A DNA stretch of 64,000 nucleotides, from positions 248,001-312,000 of the forward strand of contig JADJLR010000008.1 of the NCBI GenBank assembly GCA_016710015.1, in the 5' to 3' direction. The stretch is from Flavobacteriales bacterium (GTDB lineage: Bacteria; Bacteroidota; Bacteroidia; Flavobacteriales_F; PHOS-HE28). The notes below the pieces were generated by a model. The model had not been told where the DNA came from and searched no databases. It was given only the letters and a program-made list of their open reading frames with translations. Each line of letters opens with the position of its first letter. Position 1 is the stretch's first letter. This document shows, piece by piece, positions 34,967 through 44,607 of this stretch. The position numbers were made by a program, and so were the translations under genes.

Positions 34967-36217
34967 ATGAAGAACTCCCTCTTGATCTTGGCTTTCACCT
35001 GTTCGGTCGGATATTCCCATGGACAGCAAACGTTTGCCCATCTGTACGACGGACTCCGGTCGGCCCTTTTCAACTTGACTGAACTTGAGAGTGGTAACCT
35101 CTTTGTTGGACTTGGGCGTACCCGTGCTGTATCGCGCTTGGACGCGCAAGGCTTTGTCATTGGGACGCATTCATACTGGGCGGATCAAACCTCCCCGCTC
35201 ACTGGGCTTGGTGCAATTCGGAGGTACGCGGATAACGAATACCTCTTTACAGGAGGCGCGCGTGGTGATACCTGTGCGGATCCCGGAACCAACTCCATCT
35301 TGTCGTTCAGTCCAGTTCTCGGTAAGATGGACTCGATGGGGAATGTGATCGAGGAGCATCAATACTTACTCAATGACGGGTGCCGGAATGTATGCGGTGA
35401 TGTATCGGTCACTAGTGACGGGGGTGCGGTTACTTGGGGCTACCGGAGCGATTTCTTTGCGTTCAAAGTTGATGCAGCGATGATGCCGGTCTGGGCACGG
35501 CATTTCGCGAACAATGGAGGCTTTCAGTTCATTAAGGAACTCCCTAGTGGCGATCTATTGGCAGGCATCAACATGGACACAGCGGGTGCCGTGGTGGCTC
35601 GCATGGATGCCAATGGTGAATTCCTTTGGTGCAAGTCCTACATCCGACCCAAGGGGATGATCCATGACGCGGTGATCCTGTCGGACGATGACTTCATCAT
35701 AACAGGCTATACGGACAGCATCAATATCAGCCTTTTCGACCCCTTGCCTGGGACCTTTCAACCTAAGCTCTTCATGATGAAATTGGACGGGACGGGAGAG
35801 GTGCAATGGTGTCGTGGGTTTGCCAGCAATACGAACCGTTGGTACACAAGGCAATGGTCAAGGATCCAGCCAACGCTGGACGGGACCTTCGTGCTGCTTG
35901 CTACCTTGGGTCAGCCGAATTCGAACTTCTTCTACCGTCCCTTCCTGATGAAGACCGACCAGAACGGGGATTCGCTCTGGACGCGCTCAATGGGCACGGA
36001 CGACTACGCGTTCTTCACAAGGGACTTGATCGCTCATTCGGACGGTGGATTTGCCTTTACGGGCAATGTTTGGGGCACGCTCCCGGATATCAACTCCAGT
36101 CTGGCGTTCGTCTTTAAAACGGACAACGAAGGGTACTTATCCTGTGTAGAGCGCCCTTACCCCGTGCGATCGTGGACCTCTTTCCGACGGACAGCAGCTT
36201 CGTGCTTACGTCTGTAG
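34967..36217 (+). CDS. T9SS protein, 5' part of a frameshifted gene
   Basis: 416 residues as read. A signal peptide (MKNSLLILAFTCSVGYSHG) is followed by a beta-propeller-like series of repeats (ITGYTDSINISLFDPLPG, DGTFVLLATLGQ, SDGGFAFTGNVWG). At about 36160-36172 the frame reaches ERPYPV and then diverges into RSWTSFRRTAASCLRL. The expected continuation (VDLFPTDSSF...) lies in the next frame, so a base is probably missing near the GTGCG at 36164-36168. Joined, the protein would be about 533 residues. The lesion may be a true mutation or an assembly error. Confidence 0.75.
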   Translation: MKNSLLILAFTCSVGYSHGQQTFAHLYDGLRSALFNLTELESGNLFVGLGRTRAVSRLDAQGFVIGTHSYWADQTSPLTGLGAIRRYADNEYLFTGGARGDTCADPGTNSILSFSPVLGKMDSMGNVIEEHQYLLNDGCRNVCGDVSVTSDGGAVTWGYRSDFFAFKVDAAMMPVWARHFANNGGFQFIKELPSGDLLAGINMDTAGAVVARMDANGEFLWCKSYIRPKGMIHDAVILSDDDFIITGYTDSINISLFDPLPGTFQPKLFMMKLDGTGEVQWCRGFASNTNRWYTRQWSRIQPTLDGTFVLLATLGQPNSNFFYRPFLMKTDQNGDSLWTRSMGTDDYAFFTRDLIAHSDGGFAFTGNVWGTLPDINSSLAFVFKTDNEGYLSCVERPYPVRSWTSFRRTAASCLRL

Positions 36218-36567
36218 ATGGTGCCACCCGTTCACCCGCATACCTGAACGACAGCATATTCGATCCGTTCGCGGTGTACGATGCCTGCGAGATCATTCTC
36301 AACACCGTTACGTACACATTCAGCACCAAGATGCGCGTGTACCCCAACCCCACCACAGGCCATTTCACCGTTCAATTCCCAGACCCACTCCAAGCCGAGA
36401 GCTACTACAGTGTATACGACACCATGGGCAAGTTGCTCTTCCAACGCAGGCTACCAACAGGTGCTACGGTGGAAGAGGTGGACATTTCCGGTTACACACC
36501 CGGCACCTACGTGCTGCGCTTTACAGATAAAGATGGCGTTTGCTACGAACGGGTGGTTCTGGAGTAG
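36172..36567 (+). CDS. T9SS sorting tail, 3' part of the frameshifted gene
   Basis: 131 residues in the frame following the lesion, starting at a GTG. Reads DLFPTDSSFVLTSVDGATRS, then a type-A sorting domain with VYPNPTTGHFTVQFPDPLQA, SVYDTMGKLLFQRRLPTGAT and TYVLRFTDKDGVCYERVVLE. It has no start signal of its own and belongs to the same gene as 34967-36217. Listed separately because a gene caller would split it. Confidence 0.7.
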   Translation: MDLFPTDSSFVLTSVDGATRSPAYLNDSIFDPFAVYDACEIILNTVTYTFSTKMRVYPNPTTGHFTVQFPDPLQAESYYSVYDTMGKLLFQRRLPTGATVEEVDISGYTPGTYVLRFTDKDGVCYERVVLE

Positions 36568-36600
36568 CTTCGTGTATGCGCTTCGTTCAGGGACATGATC

Positions 36601-36629
36601 GCAGGGTCGCCGAGGACGGCAGACCCTGC
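36601..36629. repeat. REP2-type palindrome
   Basis: GCAGGGTC and GACCCTGC, an 8-bp perfect stem around a 13-base loop containing GAGGACGG. It shares GACGG..AGACCCTG with copies at 57730 and 59646. It lies in the 238-bp gap after the frameshifted T9SS gene and could serve as a terminator. Confidence 0.6.
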
Positions 36630-36777
36630 GGCGGTTTAGGTCTTGCCGGTTCCGAACAACTCCCTTTCGCATTGCGGGCATCTGCCAATGCGTCGATCGG
36701 GGGTGAGAACCGCGGCTTTCCAAGCCGAGCCAGCATCCTAACAGCGTACAAAAGCCCGTCACACCCCGCGATTCCCG

Positions 36778-36785
36778 TAATTTTG
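36778..36785 (+). promoter_or_regulatory. Predicted -7 promoter box of the subtilase gene
   Basis: TAATTTTG, a full match to TAnnTTTG, 20 nt ahead of the ATG at 36806. No -33 TTG at standard spacing is seen. Confidence 0.42.
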
Positions 36786-36805
36786 TTGGGAACGCCCTGA
36801 CCTGA

Positions 36806-39418
36806 ATGATGCGCACTTTCCATGCTTTGGCCTTCGTGGCCCTTTCCCTTGTTGTTTCCACGGCCACGGCCCAAGCTCCGCAGGTGATCCCCGGCGATCT
36901 GCTGGTGATGCTTCGGTCCGATGGCTCGGCACAGAAGGTGGCGGAGGATCTGGCCGTATTCAACGGCACTGCCAACGGCCTGCATGTGGAGCGGGAGGTC
37001 AGTGCGTCGATGCGTGCGTGGCTCTTGCGCTTCGACCCTCAACGTGCCGACCAAGCCGTGCTGCTGCGGGCCGTGCGGAACCACCCCCACGTGCAATTGG
37101 CCCAGAACAACCACCACCTGACGCTACGCGAAGTGCCGAACGACGAACGCTTCGGCGATCAGTGGCACCACCAGAACATCAATAGCGAGGCCGCTTGGGA
37201 CATCAGTACCGGAGGTCTGACCGCGGACGGGGATACGATCGTGGTGTGCATCATCGAGAACTGCAACCTTCCGCACGATGATCTGATCGCCAATGCCTGG
37301 ATCAACCACCAAGAGATCCCCGACAACGGTGTGGACGACGATGCCAACGGATATACGGACGACTACCTGGGCTGGAGCCCGAACAACGACGACGACGAGG
37401 TGTACGGTGGCAGCCATGGCACGCAGGTGGCGGGCATGATCGGCGCCACGGGAGACAATGAGGTCGGTGTGGTGGGCGCCAATTGGACCGTGAAGATGAT
37501 GGTGGTCTCCAACAGTGGTGCCAGCGATGCCGGGGTGATCGCCTCGCACAGTTACCCGCTCACCATGCGTCGTATGTACAACGAGACCAACGGTGAGAAG
37601 GGGGCTTTCGTAGTGGCGACCAACGCCAGCTGGGGGATCGATGGTGGCCAACCGGAAGATTCGCCGCTCTGGTGTGCCATGTATGATTCACTGGGCGTGC
37701 AAGGCATTCTCAATTGCGGCGCTACCGCGAACAATTCCGTGGACGTGGATGTGGTAGGCGACCTGCCCACGGCCTGCCCGAGCGATTTCATGATCAGCGT
37801 GACGGCAACGGACATCGACGATGAACGGACCTTTTCCGCCTACGGCCTCACCACCATCGATGTGGGCGCACCTGGTGCCGCTGTCCTGACCACGAACATC
37901 AGCGGTGGCTACGGCACCACCAGCGGTACGAGCTTCGCCAGTCCGCTCACGGCGGGCGTGATCGGCCTGCTCTACAGTGCGCCATGCTCCGGCATGATGA
38001 CATTGGTGAAGGGAGACCCGCAAGCCGGAGCCCTATTCATCCGGGAGAAATTATTCGCTGGTGTGGATCAGGTCGGCGATCTACCCGGCAATACGGTGAC
38101 CGGCGGTCGCATCAACGCGGGTACCAGCATGGAACTGATCATGGCCACTTGTGGTGCGTGCCCGGCCCCGTACAACGTGTTCGTACAAGCGGTGGACATC
38201 ACCAGCGCGATGATCTCCTGGCAGTCCATTGCCGGTTCGCTCTTCGATCTGCGCTTTCGCGAAGTAGGTGCCACGGCTTGGACGGATGTTCTTGGAGTAT
38301 CCGGCACCAGCTACCTGATCGAAGACCTGATGGGATGTACGGCCTATGAATTCCAGATCCTGGCGCATTGCCAAGAAGAGAACAGCGACCATAGCAATCC
38401 TTATATGTGGACCAGCGAGGGGTGTTGTACCGCACCGGCGGGTTTGACGCAAGTGGCTGCGGACGAGAACAGCACCGACCTTGCATGGAATGGCGTACTC
38501 GCCGCACAGAGTTTCGATGTGCGGTATGCGGTGGTGGGTGATCCGACCTTCACCGAGATCAACGGCATTACCGATCCATTATTGACCATTGAAGGGCTGG
38601 CCTCTTGTACCAACTATACCGTGCAAGTGCGGACGATCTGCGACGGCATCGCCACGTCCTGGTCCACGGCCGTCACGGTCAATATCCCCGGCTGCGGCGC
38701 TTGTACGGATCTGGCGTATTGCCCCACGGAAGGCGGCGATTCCTCCGGCGAGTGGATCGAGCAGGTGCAGTTGGCATCCATCGATCACACCTCGGGCAAC
38801 GACAACGGTTACGGGGATCATACCACCAACAGCACAGAACTGATGGTCGGCGTTCCGATCGCAATGACCTTGACTCCCGGTTTCTCCACCTTCAGCTTCA
38901 CCGAATGGTACAAGGTGTGGGTCGACTTGGATCAGGACGGGGAACTGGATGAGACGGAACGCGTATTCACCTCCGAAAGCGGAAGCTCTGATCCGGTGAA
39001 CGGCACCATCACCATTCCTTGGGCGGCCACCTTGGGCTACACCCGATTGCGTGTCTCCATGCATTACAACACCTTGCCCGCGAATGCTTGCCTCCCTTCG
39101 TTCAATTACGGCGAGGTGGAGGACTATTGCGTGAACATCATCGCGAACCCCAACGTCGCGATATCGGAAAGACCGTCCTTCGGCGAAGTGGTCTATCCCC
39201 AACCGGCCGATGAACGCCTGTTCGTCCGGACAGAGACCTCCTTGCGCGCCATCCACATCTTCGATGGCACCGGTCGGCTGTTGGGTCAAGAGCAAGTTCA
39301 GACCACTCCGGTGGTGATCCACACGGCGGACTTGGCAGATGGCATGTACACCTACCGTTTGATCGGCACCGACGGATCCATTGGTCAAGGCCGTTTCATG
39401 GTGACACATCTGCGGTGA
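36806..39418 (+). CDS. S8 subtilase-like protein with GEVED and T9SS domains
   Basis: 870 residues with a signal peptide (residues 1-23). The peptidase-S8 domain spans about 115-430: the His motif GSHGTQVAGMIGA, an Asn region ATNASWG, and the Ser motif GTSFASPLTAGVIGLLYSA are intact. The Asp position, however, reads VVCIIENCNLPHDDL, with Glu in place of the expected catalytic Asp and one residue fewer than usual, so activity is uncertain. Then two fibronectin-like domains (about 450-620), a GEVED domain (WVDLDQDGELDETERVF, FNYGEVEDYCV) and a sorting tail (VVYPQPADERLFVRTETS). Confidence 0.88.
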   Translation: MMRTFHALAFVALSLVVSTATAQAPQVIPGDLLVMLRSDGSAQKVAEDLAVFNGTANGLHVEREVSASMRAWLLRFDPQRADQAVLLRAVRNHPHVQLAQNNHHLTLREVPNDERFGDQWHHQNINSEAAWDISTGGLTADGDTIVVCIIENCNLPHDDLIANAWINHQEIPDNGVDDDANGYTDDYLGWSPNNDDDEVYGGSHGTQVAGMIGATGDNEVGVVGANWTVKMMVVSNSGASDAGVIASHSYPLTMRRMYNETNGEKGAFVVATNASWGIDGGQPEDSPLWCAMYDSLGVQGILNCGATANNSVDVDVVGDLPTACPSDFMISVTATDIDDERTFSAYGLTTIDVGAPGAAVLTTNISGGYGTTSGTSFASPLTAGVIGLLYSAPCSGMMTLVKGDPQAGALFIREKLFAGVDQVGDLPGNTVTGGRINAGTSMELIMATCGACPAPYNVFVQAVDITSAMISWQSIAGSLFDLRFREVGATAWTDVLGVSGTSYLIEDLMGCTAYEFQILAHCQEENSDHSNPYMWTSEGCCTAPAGLTQVAADENSTDLAWNGVLAAQSFDVRYAVVGDPTFTEINGITDPLLTIEGLASCTNYTVQVRTICDGIATSWSTAVTVNIPGCGACTDLAYCPTEGGDSSGEWIEQVQLASIDHTSGNDNGYGDHTTNSTELMVGVPIAMTLTPGFSTFSFTEWYKVWVDLDQDGELDETERVFTSESGSSDPVNGTITIPWAATLGYTRLRVSMHYNTLPANACLPSFNYGEVEDYCVNIIANPNVAISERPSFGEVVYPQPADERLFVRTETSLRAIHIFDGTGRLLGQEQVQTTPVVIHTADLADGMYTYRLIGTDGSIGQGRFMVTHLR

Positions 39419-39565
39419 ACAAGCAGTCGGGAAAGAAGGTGTCCGTGGAGCGCACACTACCCCTGACTTCTCTGCGGCTCCCTCTGAGCGGTATAAGCGT
39501 GGTGCCCAGAGGAGTTTTGAAGCAATAGCCCTGATCCACACTTAGGCTGTTGCTGATGGCCGGTT

Positions 39566-39573
39566 TACCTTCG
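39566..39573 (+). promoter_or_regulatory. Possible -7 box of the glycosyltransferase pair
   Basis: TACCTTCG (7/8 match to TAnnTTTG) 7 nt ahead of the ATG at 39581, with a TTG at 39550. The short distance would imply a nearly leaderless transcript. The same TACCTTCG box precedes the gene ending at 62470. Weak. Confidence 0.25.
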
Positions 39574-39580
39574 GCAGCAC

Positions 39581-40333
39581 ATGACGGGCATTTCGGCGGT
39601 GATCATCACGCGCAACGAGGCGCACAACATCGAACGGTGCATCGTGTCGTTGAAAGGTCTCGTGGATGAGGTGATCGTGGTGGATGCCGAAAGCACCGAT
39701 GCCACACGCACCATTGCCGAACAGGCCGGTGCGCAAGTGATCATCCGTGCATGGACGGATTATACCGACCAGAAGAACTTCGCGAATGCAAAAGCGAAGT
39801 CCCCGTACATCCTGAGCATGGATGCGGACGAAGCCGTTTCGCCCGTGCTGCGCGCTTCCTTGCTAACGGCGATCTCCGCTGGATTGAAGGGTGCCTATCA
39901 GGTGGATCGGTTGACGAATTATTGCGGCACCTGGGTCCGCCACGGGGGCTGGTACCCCGACCCCAAAGTGCGCTTGTTCGCAAAGGCCGATGCCTGTTGG
40001 GAAGGCACCCATGTACATGAAGAACTGCGCCTGAAGAATGGCACACCGATCACGGCCTTGAAGGGCGATCTGCTGCATTACTCCTACCCCACCGTACAGT
40101 CCCACGCGGACCGCATTGAACGGTATAGCGAACTGCACGCACGCAAACTCCTCGCGACCGGAAAACGCGTCGGTCCGTTCAAACGTTGGTTCGCACCTGT
40201 GGTGAAGTTCATTCAGGGCTACGTGTTCCGCCTCGGATTCCTGGATGGCAAGGCCGGCTGGTCCATCGCTACGCTGAGTGCGCGGGCGGTATCGTTGAAG
40301 TACACCAAACTCGAACGCCTCCGTGAGCATTGA
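39581..40333 (+). CDS. Glycosyltransferase family 2, LPS core type
   Basis: 250 residues. GT-A fold with ISAVIITRNEAHNIERCIVS (nucleotide-binding start) and the metal motif ILSMDADEAVSP (DAD), then HGGWYPDPKVRLFAKADACW and HVHEEL, which are typical of KdtX/WaaE-like LPS inner-core glucosyltransferases. Cytoplasmic face of the inner membrane. The 3' end overlaps the GT9 gene by 11 bp, so the pair is a unit. Donor and acceptor cannot be told from sequence. Confidence 0.9.
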   Translation: MTGISAVIITRNEAHNIERCIVSLKGLVDEVIVVDAESTDATRTIAEQAGAQVIIRAWTDYTDQKNFANAKAKSPYILSMDADEAVSPVLRASLLTAISAGLKGAYQVDRLTNYCGTWVRHGGWYPDPKVRLFAKADACWEGTHVHEELRLKNGTPITALKGDLLHYSYPTVQSHADRIERYSELHARKLLATGKRVGPFKRWFAPVVKFIQGYVFRLGFLDGKAGWSIATLSARAVSLKYTKLERLREH

Positions 40334-41312
40334 GCACATCATCCTCAGTCGAACGGACAGCATTGGCGATGTGATGCTGACGCTCCCGCTCGCCGGCCTG
40401 CTCAAAGAACGTTTTCCCACTGCACGCATCACCTTCATCGGACGGACGTATACACGCACGATCCTAGAGCACTGCGCGCATGTGGACCACGTGATCACCC
40501 TGGAGGAATTGATGGCCACTGATGCGGCCACGGTCTTGCGGGACCTGCGGGCAGATGCCTTGATCCATGTGTTCCCCAACAAGCACATTGCGCGTTGGGC
40601 ACGCAGCGCTGGGATCTCCCGCCGCATTGGCACCACCAACCGTTGGTGGCATTGGACCACGTGCAATGAACGCGTGGCCTTCAGCCGCAGGAAGAGCGAT
40701 CTGCACGAGGCGCAATTGAATGTGAAGTTGTTGGCCCCGTTGGGGATCAGCGAGACCCCGACACTGGATCGACTTGCGGAGCTTTCGGGATTCACGCCGC
40801 CAACGGTCGATCCGGAGTTCAGTGCTTGGTATCGCCCGGACCTGCGCACCGTGATCCTGCACCCCGGCTCCAAAGGAAGTGCGGTCGAGTGGGGCCTGCC
40901 GAATTACAAACGTTTGATGGAACTGCTGCGCGAAGGACCCTACCTCACTGTGGTAACGGGTACACAGGCCGAAGCCGACCACTACCGCACCGTGCTCTCC
41001 TTCGATCATCCAGCGGCGATCGATGCAGGTGGCACACTTTCCTTGGAAGAATTGATCGGTGTGATCGGCGGTGCGCATGCCTTGGTGGCGGCCAGCACCG
41101 GCCCTTTGCACATCGCCGGGGCATGTGGCATCCGCGCGATCGGCCTGTACGCATCGCGCCGCCCGATCCACCCCGGACGTTGGGCACCGATCGGTCGTGA
41201 TGCCCATGCGTTGGTCTTCGATCCGGCCTGCGTGCAGTGTGCTGCCGGGGAACCGTGTACGTGTATCCATCGGATCGCACCGGAGCGCGTGCTCCAGTTG
41301 ATCGGGGCTTGA
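40323..41312 (+). CDS. Glycosyltransferase family 9 (heptosyltransferase-like)
   Basis: 329 residues starting at a GTG. GT-B fold: ILSRTDSIGDVMLTLPLAGL (GDxxLTlP) at the N-terminus, VILHPGSKGSAVEWGLPNYK for donor binding, VVTGTQAEADHY, and AASTGPLHIAGACGIRAIGLYA, the ADP-heptose-type signature. A cysteine cluster near the C-terminus (CVQCAAGEPCTCIHRI) is typical of this group. Probably builds LPS core with the upstream GT2. Convergent with the O-antigen ligase, 8 bp away. Confidence 0.9.
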   Translation: MSIEHIILSRTDSIGDVMLTLPLAGLLKERFPTARITFIGRTYTRTILEHCAHVDHVITLEELMATDAATVLRDLRADALIHVFPNKHIARWARSAGISRRIGTTNRWWHWTTCNERVAFSRRKSDLHEAQLNVKLLAPLGISETPTLDRLAELSGFTPPTVDPEFSAWYRPDLRTVILHPGSKGSAVEWGLPNYKRLMELLREGPYLTVVTGTQAEADHYRTVLSFDHPAAIDAGGTLSLEELIGVIGGAHALVAASTGPLHIAGACGIRAIGLYASRRPIHPGRWAPIGRDAHALVFDPACVQCAAGEPCTCIHRIAPERVLQLIGA

Positions 41313-41320
41313 ACAGGAAC

Positions 41321-42919
41321 CTAGATCGCGTCCGTGGAAGTGGCGCCTTCACCTTCTTGCGCAGGCGATGCAAAGACGAAGAGGCCATAGTACAACCCGA
41401 AGAACGTTGCACCGGCCTGCGTTTCAATGGTATCATCGGTCAGGCAAGAGATGCCGAAGATGAAGGCCCAGGCGATGAAGTGTATGCGCTGCCAGGCTCC
41501 CAACTGCTTCGCCGGCCACCACCATGCGAACAGCGACCACAACAGACCCAGAACACCAAAGCTGATCCACAGCGTGAGATACTCATTGTGTGCCCGATGC
41601 CGCCATTCCGGCGCGAGCGAGGTATGCATGCGCTCGTATTGATCATTGAAGACCTGCTTGGTGTCCCCCGTACCCACGCCGACGAGCCAGTGTCGCTTCG
41701 CGATGGCCCAGCCCGCTTTCAGGTATTCCAAACGCATGGTGACCGAGTGTCCGTTCGCTCTCCCATACGCGTGGTACTGGCCCAGTTCGAAGCCGACCTC
41801 ATCGACCCGTTCCCACAAGCCTGAATACCGACCTGGATCCACATGCGTGACCCCGCTCTCGATGGCGCGGATCTCCGCATCCGTGAGCGCCATCACCGCA
41901 AGGCTATCCTTTCGCACCCCTTTGGAAGAAAGGTAGCGCGCCAACGTACTCCATAGCGGATGACCCTGTTCGTCCGTCGCGTTGAGCGAGCGCTTGCTGC
42001 GCAAAGGCCATGTTCTTCCCACCTCGTTGGGTGCCCAATAGGTCCACACGAAGGTGCCATTCTCGCGGTGCGGATTCGTGATGTCGTGATGGTAGTATTC
42101 TCCACCGGCCGTTCGCTCCATGGTCTTCACCAACTGCTCACTCGGCAACACGAAATAGGATCGAACCACGGGGATGGCGACGGTGATGCAAACAACAGGG
42201 ATCACCACCAGCGTTGCGCGGACCGCGAGTTTCGCCCATCTCGCCCACCCTCGTGCGGCGCGCCAAAGGAAGACAGCACCGATCACCACCAAGATCAGGA
42301 CACCCTGCAGACTTCCGAGTTCGTTGATGAAGACCACCGACCATGCCGCAGCAACATATCCCCCGATGCGCAACCCGGTCACTGCACTGGGAACGGTGAG
42401 GAAGACCACCACCGCCAAACACAGCAGCATGCTCAGCCGAATGTGGCTGATGAAATACGAAAGCGATCGATAATCCGTGCTCGCCCCATGCAGCACAAGC
42501 CCGACCAGCGTACTGGCCACCACACTCCAAGCCCCCAGCAGCAGGACCGTGCGGTATTCAGTTTGTGACAACCTCGGGGATGCAGCAAGCACGACCCCGA
42601 AGGACAGAACGGGTAAGAGGATCCGTACCATGTCCAAGCCCCAATCCATGTCCGTGGACCATGCAAGACCAAGGATATGCAGACCGAAGAAGGAAACGAA
42701 GACCAACGAAGGTGCCTTGCCGAATGCCCGACCGAACCGTTGAGGAAGATCCCCGCGCACGATGCCCTCCACGAGCCAATTGGCCACCAACAGCATTTGC
42801 GCCATGCTCAGAAAGGCCGTGCTCCATGGCAGCAGGATGGCGCACAAGGCCAAGGCCGCAACATGCACGGTACGAAAGACATCGGGACCCCACAACGAAC
42901 CCGACGCGATGGAGCGCAT
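41321..42919 (-). CDS. O-antigen ligase/polymerase family protein
   Basis: 532 residues with about ten hydrophobic helices and a large periplasmic loop (about residues 250-420) containing charged and aromatic stretches. The typical Wzy_C/WaaL signature HNEYLTLWISFGVLGL with its key His follows the loop. It probably joins O-antigen or another glycan to lipid A core in the periplasmic leaflet; ligase versus polymerase cannot be separated from sequence. It is last in the operon DUF4271-hemD-rnpA-yidD-ctp, 5 bp after the protease, and opposite the two glycosyltransferases. Confidence 0.85.
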   Translation of the reverse strand: MRSIASGSLWGPDVFRTVHVAALALCAILLPWSTAFLSMAQMLLVANWLVEGIVRGDLPQRFGRAFGKAPSLVFVSFFGLHILGLAWSTDMDWGLDMVRILLPVLSFGVVLAASPRLSQTEYRTVLLLGAWSVVASTLVGLVLHGASTDYRSLSYFISHIRLSMLLCLAVVVFLTVPSAVTGLRIGGYVAAAWSVVFINELGSLQGVLILVVIGAVFLWRAARGWARWAKLAVRATLVVIPVVCITVAIPVVRSYFVLPSEQLVKTMERTAGGEYYHHDITNPHRENGTFVWTYWAPNEVGRTWPLRSKRSLNATDEQGHPLWSTLARYLSSKGVRKDSLAVMALTDAEIRAIESGVTHVDPGRYSGLWERVDEVGFELGQYHAYGRANGHSVTMRLEYLKAGWAIAKRHWLVGVGTGDTKQVFNDQYERMHTSLAPEWRHRAHNEYLTLWISFGVLGLLWSLFAWWWPAKQLGAWQRIHFIAWAFIFGISCLTDDTIETQAGATFFGLYYGLFVFASPAQEGEGATSTDAI

Positions 42920-42924
42920 CCGAA

Positions 42925-44607
42925 CTAGTTACCGGGCTTCACTTGAGTGAGCACCTCTTCATAGCGCGCACTGTTCAACACCTCGATGGACGACTTCACG
43001 TAGGGGTCCGTAGCCAGGCTCGCCTTGGCCCTACCCGTCTGGAAATAGTACCGGCCAACGATCTCGTTACGCAACACTTCCTCGATGTCCGTGCGGAATC
43101 GTGTGAGTTCTTCTGTACGGTCCGGTGCCAGTTCATCATGCAGCGCTTCCATCTGTGCTTTCGCATGGTCGTAGTAGCGCTCCTTCTTCGCCTTCTCCTC
43201 CAGGATCTTGAACGCGTTCAAGGTCTCGGTATCGTACTCGAAGTGTTCGTCCTTCACGAAATCCACGAACTCTTGATACAATGCATCGCTGACGGAGAAG
43301 GATCCGGCAGGTCCGATCTCCGGATGGGCGAGCCGGTACCGCGTTGCGAAATCGAAGAAGAGGTCCTTGCTGTACAAGCCGCCCACCACCTTGGCCAGAT
43401 CAGGATCCTGCACTTCGATGTCCGGTAACACACCGCGTCCATCGAAAACAGGTCGTCCGTTGCGCGTCTTGAATTCCGCGATGGCCTCTTCCTTCACCTC
43501 CTGCACTTTCCCGCTGCTATCGCGTTGGGCGTAATCCAACTTCTGGATGCAACGGCCGCTGGGGATGTAGTACTTCGCTACGGTGACCTTCAGCTTGCTG
43601 TTGTAATAGAGGTCGCGTGTTTGTTGCACCAGGCCCTTGCCATAGGACCGCTCCCCGATGACGACCGCACGATCCAGATCCTGAAAGGCACCGGATACGA
43701 TCTCACTTGCACTGGCGCTATTGCCATCCACCAGTACCACCAAAGGAATGGTGGCATCCACCGGTTCGCTCAAGGTCTTGTAGGTCTTGTCCCATTCGGG
43801 GATCTTGCCCTTGGTTTCCACCACCAACTCGTTCTTGGGTACGAAGAGGTTCACGATATTGACCGCTTCACGCAGCAACCCGCCGCCGTTGCCGCGCAGG
43901 TCCAGGATCATCTTCTTGGCCCCTTGCTCCTTCAACTCCTTCAAGGCGTTGCGCACTTCCTGACCCGCCGTTTGCGTGAAGCTATTCAGTTTGATGTAGC
44001 CGACCTCTCCGGCCGCATCCACCATGCCTTTGTAAGGCACATCGGGGATCTTGATCTCTTCACGTACCAGTTCATGCATCACCGGTTCCATCCCCAACCG
44101 TTGGGTGATCACCTTCACTTGGGAACCTGCTTGGCCTTTCAAAAGTTTGCTCACCTCTTCGGTGTCCATCCCTTGTATCCGCCGACCATCCACCTCCACG
44201 ATCTCGTCACCGGCCCAGATCTCCGCCTTCATGGCCGGATATCCTTCGTATGGGTCGCTCACGAACACCTTGTCTTCCTTGCGCTTGATCAGTGCCCCGA
44301 TCCCTCCATACTGCCCGGTGGTCATGAAGCGGTAGTCCTCCATGTCGCTCTCGGGGATGTACTGCGTGTACGGATCCAGCGAATTCAACATGGCATCGAT
44401 GCCGGTCTTCATCAACTTCCCGGGCTGCGTATCATCCACGTAATAGATGTTCAGCTCCTTGTACAGTTCCGTGAAGATCTCGAGGTTCTTACTGATCTCG
44501 AAGTAGCTGTCGCCAGCGGAAATGGTGAAGGCCCCACCGGCCACGATGGCGGCACCGGCGAACCAGAGTTTCCACTTGGACGATGACGGGGCGATCTGCT
44601 TATCCAT
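42925..44607 (-). CDS. S41 C-terminal processing peptidase
   Basis: 560 residues. N-terminal single membrane anchor (residues about 13-30, WKLWFAGAAIVAGGAFTISA), a leading helical domain, a PDZ domain (about 85-165: GGIGALIKRKEDKVFVSDPY, AGDEIVEVDGRRIQGMDTEE) and the protease domain with the nucleophile in VDGNSASASEIVSGAF and the general-base lysine in GERSYGKGLVQQ. A long helical tail follows. Periplasmic tail-specific protease. Its ATG overlaps yidD by 8 bp. Confidence 0.93.
   Translation of the reverse strand: MDKQIAPSSSKWKLWFAGAAIVAGGAFTISAGDSYFEISKNLEIFTELYKELNIYYVDDTQPGKLMKTGIDAMLNSLDPYTQYIPESDMEDYRFMTTGQYGGIGALIKRKEDKVFVSDPYEGYPAMKAEIWAGDEIVEVDGRRIQGMDTEEVSKLLKGQAGSQVKVITQRLGMEPVMHELVREEIKIPDVPYKGMVDAAGEVGYIKLNSFTQTAGQEVRNALKELKEQGAKKMILDLRGNGGGLLREAVNIVNLFVPKNELVVETKGKIPEWDKTYKTLSEPVDATIPLVVLVDGNSASASEIVSGAFQDLDRAVVIGERSYGKGLVQQTRDLYYNSKLKVTVAKYYIPSGRCIQKLDYAQRDSSGKVQEVKEEAIAEFKTRNGRPVFDGRGVLPDIEVQDPDLAKVVGGLYSKDLFFDFATRYRLAHPEIGPAGSFSVSDALYQEFVDFVKDEHFEYDTETLNAFKILEEKAKKERYYDHAKAQMEALHDELAPDRTEELTRFRTDIEEVLRNEIVGRYYFQTGRAKASLATDPYVKSSIEVLNSARYEEVLTQVKPGN

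Noticed and set aside
38579..39541. 320-residue frame antisense to the subtilase-like gene
   Set aside because: Shadow frame, His/Arg-rich, no domain.
43525..44586. 353-residue frame antisense to the S41 protease
   Set aside because: Shadow frame; the protease with PDZ and Ser/Lys residues explains the region.
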